From Planctomycetota bacterium (GTDB taxonomy: Bacteria > Planctomycetota > Planctomycetia > Gemmatales > Gemmataceae): a stretch of 57,163 bases of DNA. The stretch's first letter is position 1, and each line of letters begins with the position of its first letter. Below are positions 15,829 through 23,186 of this stretch, one piece after another. The stretch covers positions 1 to 57,163 of the forward strand of contig VGXS01000026.1 in the NCBI GenBank assembly GCA_016873225.1. The letters run 5' to 3'. The notes under the pieces are model-generated. The model did no database searches. It had not been told where the DNA came from and was given only the letters and a program-made list of their open reading frames with translations. The position numbers and the translations under genes were made by a program.

Positions 15829-16647
15829 TTAACGGGCCTGCGGGGCCGCGGCGGGGGCGCCAGCCGGCTTGCGCATCGCCATGTAGACCCGGGAGATGAG
15901 GTCGGAGGCCACATTGTTGGTTTCAGTCGAAATTTGCACCAATCTCTTGCTAAAGAATGTGAAGAAGAAAATGGCCGGAACCGCCACGCCCACTCCCATC
16001 AGGGTCACGACCAGCGCGTGGGAAATATCACCGGCCAAGGCGTTGGTGTTCACATTGCCCGAGGCGGATCCAAGCTTCTTGAAGCTATTGATCATCCCGT
16101 AAACTGTTCCAACCAAGCCCAAAAGTGGCCCAAGCTGGCCGATAACCGCCATGAACGAAATGATCAGTTCCTTCGAGGCGCGGACTTCATCAAGCTTCCT
16201 CGTGGCGGCATCCGCGGCCTCGTCGATTCCGTACTGGAGCTTGGGAAGCGCGGCTTCCAAGGCCTTGGCGAGCCAAGATGGATTGTCCTTGGCTAGTTGC
16301 TGGGCTTGGGGAAACTGGCGGTTGTCGATGGCACCATTGAACTCTGTGAGGAAATCCTCGGGCATCACGACACCAAGCCTCAGTTCCATCAAAAGAAATA
16401 CCGAGAGGGCCACCATTCCGATGGAAATGCCCCCCATCAGGATGCTCCATCCGAGCCCGGCAGACTTCATCGCGTGAACAATGAAGGATTCATCTCCCTT
16501 GTGGCTGTCACCCGCCGCGGCTTCGCCTCCCCCTTCACCTTCTTGCGCCATGGCATGGGAAGGAGTCAGGGCCAGCGTGAGGGCCAATGCGAGGATGGCC
16601 AGTGCTGAAATCGCACGACGCATTGAAAAATCAAGACTTCTGGTCAT
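15829..16647 (-). CDS. exbB: MotA/TolQ/ExbB proton channel family protein
   Basis: A 272-residue inner-membrane protein, the channel subunit of an ExbB/ExbD motor. The N-terminus is a cleavable signal (ALAILALALTLALTPSHAMA), as in many ExbB proteins of Gram-negative bacteria, then an Asp/Glu/Gly stretch. Three membrane helices follow: LGWSILMGGISIGMVALSVFLL, then LIISFMAVIGQLGPLLGLVGTVYGMINSF (the signature LG-x-hGTV-x-GMI-x-x-F), and ISHALVVTLMGVGVAVPAIFFFTFF. Together with the downstream ExbD proteins it should form the motor. GAGGA is placed four bases before the ATG. A perfect inverted repeat lies in its leader. The C-terminal tail is Pro/Ala-rich. Confidence 0.9.
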   Translation of the reverse strand: MTRSLDFSMRRAISALAILALALTLALTPSHAMAQEGEGGGEAAAGDSHKGDESFIVHAMKSAGLGWSILMGGISIGMVALSVFLLMELRLGVVMPEDFLTEFNGAIDNRQFPQAQQLAKDNPSWLAKALEAALPKLQYGIDEAADAATRKLDEVRASKELIISFMAVIGQLGPLLGLVGTVYGMINSFKKLGSASGNVNTNALAGDISHALVVTLMGVGVAVPAIFFFTFFSKRLVQISTETNNVASDLISRVYMAMRKPAGAPAAAPQAR

Positions 16648-16673
16648 GGTTTCCTCTTCCCAAGAACTTAGGA

Positions 16674-16706
16674 ATCCAGATTCCCGAACCCCCCGATCAT
16701 CTGGAT
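16674..16706 (-). promoter_or_regulatory. Inverted repeat in the exbB leader
   Basis: ATCCAGAT at 16674-16681 and ATCTGGAT at 16699-16706 are a perfect 8-bp inverted repeat separated by 17 bases. It begins 27 bases upstream of the exbB start codon, close to the expected transcription start or 5' leader. It could be a repressor operator or an RNA hairpin. No U-run follows on the minus strand, so it is not a plain terminator. Confidence 0.4.
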
Positions 16707-16792
16707 GCCCAAATCTCCCGTAAAGTTCCCTCTCGTTCCTAATCTAACTGACTTCAAAACAGACTGCTTGTCCAGTCAAGGTTTTGGGAGTT

Positions 16793-17743
16793 TCAGTGTT
16801 TCCCCGATTCCAACTGAATCCGTTTTTTGAAATGCTCAAGTGTCATCAACAACCCGTCCCGCCTGACGACCTTGGGTTCCCAGCCCAATCGTTGCTTGGC
16901 CCTGGTGATATCGGGCTTCCGTACTCTGGGATCATCCTGCGGCAGTGGCTTGAACACGATTTGGCTGGTGCTTCCCGACAATTCCAAAATTTCCTTGGCA
17001 AATTGCAGAATAGTTACTTCCTCGGGATTACCCAAGTTCACTGGCTCTGGGGAATCCGACTCCATCAATTTGACAATACCTTCCACCAAGTCTGACACAT
17101 GACAGAAACTGCGTGTTTGATCGCCTGTACCGTACACGGTCAGAGGCTCTCCCCTCAGAGCCTGTCCCATGAAATTGGGCAAAACCCGACCATCGTCAAG
17201 GCGCATGCGGTTGCCATAAGTGTTGAATATCCTCACGATTCTCGTTTCCAACCCATGGGCCCGGTGGTAAGCCATCACCATGGCTTCGGCGAAACGCTTG
17301 GCCTCGTCGTAAACTCCCCTGATTCCAATGGGGTTGACATGTCCCCAGTAATCTTCGCGCTGCGGATGAATCTCCGGGTCGCCGTACACCTCGCTGGTAC
17401 TTGCCAGCAGGAAGCGGGCCTTCTTCGCCCGCGCAACTCCCAACATGTTATGAGTACCCAATGAACCGACCTTTAGGGTTTGGATCGGCAAATTCAGATA
17501 GTCGACCGGACTCGCCGGTGAGGCGAAATGAAGGATTCGGTCGACCGCTCCTTCGACGAAAACCGGCTTTGAAACATCGTGCCTGATGAACTCGAATTGC
17601 TGATGGCCGGCAAGGTGAGCGACATTTCCTTCGACACCCGTGAGCAGGTTGTCGATGCAGGTAACGCGATGCCCCGCTTCAAGATACTTCTCACAAAGAT
17701 GCGATCCGATGAATCCGGCGCCGCCAGTGATGACTACCCGCAT
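16793..17743 (-). CDS. UDP-glucuronate decarboxylase (UDP-xylose synthase), SDR family
   Basis: A 316-residue extended short-chain dehydrogenase that converts UDP-glucuronate to UDP-xylose for surface polysaccharide. The NAD-binding loop is [39 protein letters not shown] is the well-conserved UXS segment; the catalytic Y-x3-K is in [13 protein letters not shown]; the E of [12 protein letters not shown] and the [11 protein letters not shown]4-GRVLPNF region are also diagnostic. I took the ATG of MRVVITGG, which has AGGG nearby, over one nine codons upstream. It stands alone on the minus strand, divergent from a response regulator gene. Confidence 0.9.
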   Translation of the reverse strand: MRVVITGGAGFIGSHLCEKYLEAGHRVTCIDNLLTGVEGNVAHLAGHQQFEFIRHDVSKPVFVEGAVDRILHFASPASPVDYLNLPIQTLKVGSLGTHNMLGVARAKKARFLLASTSEVYGDPEIHPQREDYWGHVNPIGIRGVYDEAKRFAEAMVMAYHRAHGLETRIVRIFNTYGNRMRLDDGRVLPNFMGQALRGEPLTVYGTGDQTRSFCHVSDLVEGIVKLMESDSPEPVNLGNPEEVTILQFAKEILELSGSTSQIVFKPLPQDDPRVRKPDITRAKQRLGWEPKVVRRDGLLMTLEHFKKRIQLESGKH

Positions 17744-17864
17744 ATCGCACCCGCCCTGCTTGGCAAACATTCAGCCGAGAAATTCTGGCTCAATGGCCAG
17801 AACATCCAATCGGCCGGATCAGGCTCTTCCCATCTTCCCCGGGCAACCCGATCTTGTATCCTTA

Positions 17865-17888
17865 CGAATGATTTATGGAGATCATTCG
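17865..17888 (+). promoter_or_regulatory. Hairpin displaying the Shine-Dalgarno of the response regulator
   Basis: CGAATGAT (17865-17872) and ATCATTCG (17881-17888) form a perfect 8-bp stem around the 8-base loop TTATGGAG. The loop contains GGAG, the best Shine-Dalgarno for the ATG at 17892, and the stem ends three bases before that start. The structure could control ribosome access, or the same symmetry could act as a DNA operator for uxs or the regulator. Confidence 0.42.
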
Positions 17889-17891
17889 GGA

Positions 17892-18344
17892 ATGTCAGCT
17901 TTTCAAAGACCGCCAAGGATCCTGATTGCGGATGACAACCTGCAGGGATCCGAATTGCTTGAAGCATTTCTGGCCGACCAACCGTTTGAAACAAGGCTTG
18001 TACACAATGGGGAGCAAGCCCTACTGGAAGCAATGCGCTGGATGCCGGACATCATACTTCTCGATGTCATGATGCCGCGAATCAGCGGTTTTGACGCATG
18101 CCAAAAGCTTCGGAAGGATCCAGCTACCGCCGATATTGGAATCATCATGGTCACGGCGCTGGATCAACCCGCCGACATCGACCGGGCAGTAGCCTCCGGA
18201 ACTGATGACATGATCACAAAGCCCGTGAACCGACACGACCTGATTGCCCGTGTGCACGGATTGTTGGCTGCCAAGGCCTCCAAAAACGGCACCGCTGACC
18301 GTTTTCTGACCTACATCGATCGCGTGGAACAGATATCCAAGTGA
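17892..18344 (+). CDS. Single-domain response regulator
   Basis: A 150-residue CheY-like receiver without an output domain. The acidic pocket is LIADDN near residue 11, the phosphorylated Asp is in PDIILLDVMMPRISG, the Thr is in IIMVTALD and the Lys is in MITKPVNRHDL. After the receiver, about 30 residues (AAKASKNGTADRFLTYIDRVEQISK, read in parts) form a short C-terminal helix. No histidine kinase lies next to it; the nearest is 22 kb away. The stop codon overlaps the GTG start of the rRNA methyltransferase gene (GTGA), so the two are translated together, an odd pairing. An unusual hairpin surrounds its ribosome-binding site. Confidence 0.88.
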   Translation: MSAFQRPPRILIADDNLQGSELLEAFLADQPFETRLVHNGEQALLEAMRWMPDIILLDVMMPRISGFDACQKLRKDPATADIGIIMVTALDQPADIDRAVASGTDDMITKPVNRHDLIARVHGLLAAKASKNGTADRFLTYIDRVEQISK

Positions 18345-19555
18345 CCGACTTCCCTGCAGGCGCACCCGCATTTCCCCGTGTCACCCTGCTTCCAGGAAAA
18401 AGCCGCCTTTTTTATTCCAGGCATCCCTGGGTTTTTCCGGGAGCGATCGCCTTCGCCGATTCAGGCATTCCCGATGGCGCGGTTGTTCAACTGTGCTCCC
18501 ATACCGGCAGTTTCATTGGCTGGGGATTTTTCAATTCCCGAAGTCGAGTCAGGGTCAGGCTTCATTCCTGGGAAAAGGAGCGCCCACCAAGCCCGGCATT
18601 GTGGCGCGACAGGATCAGGTCAGCGATACGGCTCAGGCGTGAGCAAGGCCTGATGGATCCCGACGGAGCTTGCAGGCTTATCAACAGCGAGGGAGATCAT
18701 CTTTCCGGACTCGTCGCGGACCGTTTTGGACCGTGGCTTTCGGTCCAGGTGTCCTCACTGGGCTTGAGCCAAAGGCTTTCATCACTGCTTGACATCCTTG
18801 CTGATGAAACACGATGCCGGGGAATCATCCTTCGCCAGGACAAGGAAATATCGAAGCTTGAGGGGATCGAACAAGCTGACGGCCCCTGCCACGGGGAGGC
18901 CCCGCCTCCAAGAGTGGAGTTTCTCGAGCATGGCCTTCGAATCGGGGTCAACCTCGCCGAAGGCCAGAAAACAGGATACTACCTCGACCAAAGGGAAAAC
19001 CGCCTCGCCGTGGCTCCTCTTGCCAAGGGAAGAACTGTCCTTGATGCGTTCACATACGCCGGGGGATTCGCCCTCAGGGCGGCGCAGGCTGGCGCGAGAT
19101 CGATCGTGGCCATCGACCAATCCCACGGCGCACTCGAAATGGCGGCGGAAAACGCGCGCATCAACGAACTTGATGGAAGAGTTTCATGGCTTCGCGCCGA
19201 GGTGTTTGAGGACCTGGCGGCGAGGGTGGAAACAGGGCAGAAATTCGGCTTGTTGATTCTCGATCCCCCCAAGTTTGCGCGAGCCAAGAACCGGGTGGAC
19301 GAAGCCTTGGGAGGCTACAGGCGACTTTTTTCCCTTGCGTTTCGTCTGGCGGAAGAGGATTCAAGACTGGTGCTCTGTTCTTGCACCGGTTCAGTAACAC
19401 GCAACATGCTTTTGGAACTGATATCCCAAGTGGCGGCCGAGGAAAGGCGCGACGCCCGGCTCATAAGGGTATCCGGCGCCGCCGCAGATCATCCGATCGC
19501 ATCATCTTGCCCCGAATCTGAATACCTCAAATGTTTTGTGCTTGGTGTTTCCTGA
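18341..19555 (+). CDS. Class I SAM-dependent rRNA (cytosine) methyltransferase, RlmI-like
   Basis: A 404-residue enzyme resembling RlmI/YccW, which makes m5C in 23S rRNA. An N-terminal PUA domain is seen as RVTLLPGKSRLFYSRHPWVFPGAI plus GWGFFNSRSRVRVRL (in parts). The central region carries GLVADRFGPWLSVQVSSLG, and the methyltransferase core has GQKTGYYLDQRENR, VLDAFTYAGGFALRAA (SAM loop) and LILDPPKFARAK, with GYRRLFSLAF and LCSCTGSV following; the last Cys is the expected catalytic residue. It starts with GTG in the overlap with the response regulator. The exact target base is assumed from the family, not shown. Confidence 0.88.
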   Translation: MTDFPAGAPAFPRVTLLPGKSRLFYSRHPWVFPGAIAFADSGIPDGAVVQLCSHTGSFIGWGFFNSRSRVRVRLHSWEKERPPSPALWRDRIRSAIRLRREQGLMDPDGACRLINSEGDHLSGLVADRFGPWLSVQVSSLGLSQRLSSLLDILADETRCRGIILRQDKEISKLEGIEQADGPCHGEAPPPRVEFLEHGLRIGVNLAEGQKTGYYLDQRENRLAVAPLAKGRTVLDAFTYAGGFALRAAQAGARSIVAIDQSHGALEMAAENARINELDGRVSWLRAEVFEDLAARVETGQKFGLLILDPPKFARAKNRVDEALGGYRRLFSLAFRLAEEDSRLVLCSCTGSVTRNMLLELISQVAAEERRDARLIRVSGAAADHPIASSCPESEYLKCFVLGVS

Positions 19556-19646
19556 TTCAAAAACAAGGTTCCCCAATTGAGCCATGTCTTGCGATTGAAT
19601 GCGGTGCGAGATTAGTTTGGGCGGATCGTGAGGGCGGAGCCCATTG

Positions 19647-20627
19647 ATGATTCGAATCTTGTTGACAATGGCTTTGATGATCATGCCGTCAGGCGTCGCC
19701 TTCGGCCAGGATCGGTTGTTGCCGGGTGACACCTGCTTCGTGCTGAATCTGAATGTCAAGCTGGCGCTCCAATCCAAGGAACTCAGGGAAATTGCCGTGC
19801 CTTGGCTTGATGGTGCCGGCAAGGGAAATGGGCACCAGTTGGTCGAATTGGCCAAAGTTATTGGCATCGATCCCCTGCGCGATCTTTCAACCATCACCCT
19901 TGCGAGCGGTTCAGGCAGGGATGGGGAAAGAGTCATGCTGATCCTCCGTGGAACATGGAACCGGGAATCTGTGGCCAAGCGGTTGCAGGATCAATCCGTC
20001 CAGAAGGGTTCCGGCTTTTCCCCCTCCTCATCAAGCCTCGAACAGCCTGTCTACCAGTTGACACTCAACAACCGAAATTCGGCGCGAATGCATGTGCTAC
20101 TGGCCACGGATGGCGCCTTCATCGCGTCCTTGTCCGCGGACTATGTCGCACAGGTGATCAAGGCGCCGCAACGCCCCAACTTTTCAAACAAGCTTTTTCA
20201 GCAAATGGTCGGGAACCTCGATCCCAATGCGTTGTTCACGGCTGCCGTGGCTGGAGAAGGTATTGATTGGAAAATGATTCCTGAGGGTAATGTCAGAGAC
20301 GCCTTCAAGGCCATGCGGGGTATAATGGGAAGAATTGATTCATCTGGCTCGGAGCTGAAATTGCAAATGTCACTGGAGTCCGATGATGCCGAATCGGCCG
20401 CCGCGACGCGGCAGGCCCTGGAAGACCTCACCGGTCAATCCCTTGGTTATGTGGAAGGCTTGGCAAAGAACCAACCGGTGTTGAAGGGCCTGCAGACCGC
20501 CATGAAATCCGTGAAAGCCGAATCCAAGGGAGCGCAAGTCCATTTGCGGGCTTCATTGCCGGTGGCCGAAAGCCTTGGTCTGCTGAATCCCTCCACCTAC
20601 CGCCAAGGTAAGAACATTGATCCTTGA
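19647..20627 (+). CDS. Secreted protein, tandem paralogue A
   Basis: A 326-residue protein with a signal peptide (MIRILLTMALMIMPSGVAFG) and no other membrane segment, so probably periplasmic. The motif GIDPLRDLSTIT-x-ASG-x12-LRGTWNRESVAKRL is shared in spacing with the next gene, and both have a later helix around a conserved Gly. The fold looks like the DUF3352-type secreted alpha/beta protein of planctomycetes, with no catalytic site. The ATG has GGAG about eight bases upstream; a TTG one codon earlier is less likely. The second copy follows after 16 bases. The end of the pair faces the Ser/Thr kinase gene. Confidence 0.72.
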   Translation: MIRILLTMALMIMPSGVAFGQDRLLPGDTCFVLNLNVKLALQSKELREIAVPWLDGAGKGNGHQLVELAKVIGIDPLRDLSTITLASGSGRDGERVMLILRGTWNRESVAKRLQDQSVQKGSGFSPSSSSLEQPVYQLTLNNRNSARMHVLLATDGAFIASLSADYVAQVIKAPQRPNFSNKLFQQMVGNLDPNALFTAAVAGEGIDWKMIPEGNVRDAFKAMRGIMGRIDSSGSELKLQMSLESDDAESAAATRQALEDLTGQSLGYVEGLAKNQPVLKGLQTAMKSVKAESKGAQVHLRASLPVAESLGLLNPSTYRQGKNIDP

Positions 20628-20643
20628 AAAGAAAGGAACCATC

Positions 20644-21588
20644 ATGAGCCTTCGAGCCAGTTTTTTAGCGATTGCATGCCTGGCAGCGACGATGAGTCCC
20701 CTCGGGGCGATCGAACCTGACAGGATGATCCAGTCGGACGCCGAATTCGTCTGGTCTGTCAGGCCGAAGCAACTCCTGGACTCGGCCCTCATCAAGTCAC
20801 AAGGGTGGGACCTGGCCCTGAAGACCCTGCTCGCGGCCAATGAAACGGTTCAGGAAATCATGGAAAGCACGGGAATCGATCCCTTTCGTGATATAGATTC
20901 CCTCCTGATTTCCTCACGCGGCCAGCGCGAAAAAAGCCGCTTTGTGATTGTCGCCCGTGGCAAGCTCAACCCGGCCAAGATCGCCAAGACCATTGAAAAA
21001 CAAGGCAAGGAAAACGGGGCACCCGTCAAGAAATACGCTGAGGAGGGAGCGACCGTTTGGGAAATGACCACCCCGGTGTTCCCCATCTATGCTGGATTCA
21101 TCGGCAAGGAGGCGGTTGTCGCCAGCAACACCAAGGAGGACATCATCGAATGCCTCACTGGCGGAATCAGGAAGGAGCCTTCCAAGGAGATGAAAACCGC
21201 CTTGGAACGGATGACTGGCAGGGAAGCCGCGTGGATGGTTGGCCTTTTCACGGATGAAGCCAAGAAAGGCATGCGTGGTCCGGACACTATCAAGGACTTC
21301 GCGGACAAGGTTGATTCTTGGTCGGCAACGCTTGACATGACCGACGCGATCGCTGTCGCGATGAACCTCCACTCCGTTGATGGGGCGGGTGCAACCGCCT
21401 TGAGAAAATCGATCGAGGATCGGTTCTTTCCATTCATCAAAAACCAGACCAAGAACCGGGGAAATGCCGCCAATCAGAAAAAGCTTGAAAGCATGCTGGA
21501 CACGGTCAAGCTGGAGACCAGGGGATCCAGTCTCAGCATCAAGGTAAAGATCGACGAGGCCCTGATCAAGAAGTTGATGGAAAACTGA
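20644..21588 (+). CDS. Secreted protein, tandem paralogue B
   Basis: A 314-residue protein with a signal peptide (LRASFLAIACLAATMSPLGAIE). It repeats the landmarks of the gene before it: GIDPFRDIDSLLISS, then RFVIVARGKLNPAKIAKTIE, at matching positions. The C-terminal half is helix-rich and lysine-rich (RKSIEDRFFPFIKNQTKNRG). It has an AAAGGA ribosome site ten bases upstream of the ATG. Tandem duplication with strong divergence is the simplest explanation. It ends ten bases before the stop of the minus-strand kinase gene. No function is known; the domain may bind a partner at the envelope. Confidence 0.72.
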   Translation: MSLRASFLAIACLAATMSPLGAIEPDRMIQSDAEFVWSVRPKQLLDSALIKSQGWDLALKTLLAANETVQEIMESTGIDPFRDIDSLLISSRGQREKSRFVIVARGKLNPAKIAKTIEKQGKENGAPVKKYAEEGATVWEMTTPVFPIYAGFIGKEAVVASNTKEDIIECLTGGIRKEPSKEMKTALERMTGREAAWMVGLFTDEAKKGMRGPDTIKDFADKVDSWSATLDMTDAIAVAMNLHSVDGAGATALRKSIEDRFFPFIKNQTKNRGNAANQKKLESMLDTVKLETRGSSLSIKVKIDEALIKKLMEN

Positions 21589-21597
21589 CTCCGGATC

Positions 21598-23163
21598 TCA
21601 TGGCTTTGGAGTTCGAGTCACAGCCGGATCTGACGCCAGCCTTTTGAGTATGGGAGGAATGTCTGAATCTGGAAGGCCATTTCTCCTGTTAGCCTCAATA
21701 GCCCTTCCAAGCCAGAACCGCAGCGGAGTTTGATCGGGAGGTGACCCGGGCAATCGGGCCGGGCGCCTTTGTGGCTGAATGTCCAAGGCGTTTCTCCAGG
21801 CCCGCTCCCGCAAAATCTCGTCCCTCCACAAAGGCCCCAACTCCCGGAAAGACCTGACAGAATCAGTCGGGCGATTCTCCATCGCCAAGGCGATCCCGGA
21901 CCCTAATTTTCCCAAAGCCTGAAAATGTAGTGCTTGCTTGGGTTGGTCAAGCCGTTCAAAAAACTTCAAAGCCTCCTCCCATCTTTCCTGCTGCAGGTAC
22001 ATCAGGCCGAGGTCGAGGCAAACGACGATTCCGGCATCAATGGTCGCGCCCTCGACCTTTCCCGAGAGGTAAATGTCCACAGCCTGCCTTAAGGCGGCCT
22101 CACTCGAAACCTTGGGAGACGATGGATTTTCCTCCGCCGCGATATCCGGAACGGATTGGGACATCATGTTCGAGGCCATCGACTCTTCGGCGATTGTGCG
22201 AAGAACCGCCAAGCCGGCTCCGGAAAGAATCGCCAGCAACCCGCCAAGGCTAGCCATCGCCACCGTGGCAATTCGGTTGCGAGGCACGAGTCTCCAAAAG
22301 CCCGCTGGATTCCTTTCTTCGGATACAGCCTGCAGTTCCCTGAGGAACCCGCCGGGGGATTCCGGCCTGTCCGCTGGGTTTTTCTTGAGCATCTTGTGGA
22401 TCAGGTCGCACAGCAATAAAGGCACATCAGGCCTCTCGATCGCGAGCGCCGCGGGATCGGCCCGCACCTGCTTGACGGCAATCTCAAGGGGCGAGGTCCC
22501 CTGGAAGGGTGGATGGCCCGCCAGCATGAAATACGCCGTCACACCCAATGAATACAGGTCGCTACGCGAATCGAGCCTCTTGCCCTCGACCTGTTCGGGA
22601 CTCATGTAAAGCGGGGTGCCAAGCGCGGCGCCATCCTGAGTGAGATTCATTGACTGGTCGCGGCGGTCAAGCAACCTGGCCAGACCGAAATCGCCAACCT
22701 TGGCCACACCCTGCCTGGTGACCAGAATATTCTCCGGCTTGATGTCGCGGTGGATGAACCCGGCATCGTGGGCATGCGCCAAGGCGGAGCCGACCTGCTC
22801 CAGGAAATGGATGCATTCCCCGGCATCGAGGACACCCCGCCTTTCGACAAGGTCTTTCAATGTCCTTCCATCAACAAATTCCATGACAAGAGTTGGAGAA
22901 TTGACAAGGTCGCAAATGGCATGAACCTGGACGATGTTGGGATGGTTGAGCCTGGCCACGGTCAGCGCCTCCGAGCGCAGCCGACGGCCCAATTCCTCTC
23001 GGGACCTGGCATCCGACCTCACGACCTTGAGAGCGACCAACCTGTCCAGGGAGACTTGCCTGGCCAGATAGACCCTCCCCATCCCGCCTTGCCCCAACAG
23101 GCGCTGGACCTCGAAGTCGCCATGTGTCTGGCCGGACCAATCCTCCCCGGCGGTTTCATCCAT
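21598..23163 (-). CDS. Membrane-bound Ser/Thr protein kinase (PknB-like)
   Basis: A 521-residue Hanks-type kinase. The kinase domain spans about residues 15-280: G-loop LLGQGGMGRVYLAR, catalytic lysine in VALKVV, the Glu of the C-helix in EALTVARLNHPN, catalytic loop FIHRDIKPENILV, DFG in VGDFGLARL and APE-like SPEQVEGK. A membrane helix IATVAMASLGGLLAILSGAGLAVL follows near residues 295-318, and the C-terminal 200 residues have tetratricopeptide-like helices (VVCLDLGLMYLQQERWEEALKFFERL, in parts). It lacks PASTA repeats. It is downstream of, and probably co-transcribed with, the WD40 gene 23 bases away, so the WD40 protein may be a substrate or scaffold. Confidence 0.9.
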   Translation of the reverse strand: MDETAGEDWSGQTHGDFEVQRLLGQGGMGRVYLARQVSLDRLVALKVVRSDARSREELGRRLRSEALTVARLNHPNIVQVHAICDLVNSPTLVMEFVDGRTLKDLVERRGVLDAGECIHFLEQVGSALAHAHDAGFIHRDIKPENILVTRQGVAKVGDFGLARLLDRRDQSMNLTQDGAALGTPLYMSPEQVEGKRLDSRSDLYSLGVTAYFMLAGHPPFQGTSPLEIAVKQVRADPAALAIERPDVPLLLCDLIHKMLKKNPADRPESPGGFLRELQAVSEERNPAGFWRLVPRNRIATVAMASLGGLLAILSGAGLAVLRTIAEESMASNMMSQSVPDIAAEENPSSPKVSSEAALRQAVDIYLSGKVEGATIDAGIVVCLDLGLMYLQQERWEEALKFFERLDQPKQALHFQALGKLGSGIALAMENRPTDSVRSFRELGPLWRDEILRERAWRNALDIQPQRRPARLPGSPPDQTPLRFWLGRAIEANRRNGLPDSDIPPILKRLASDPAVTRTPKP

Positions 23164-23186
23164 CGCAGCGGCCGCCTTTCAGATCG

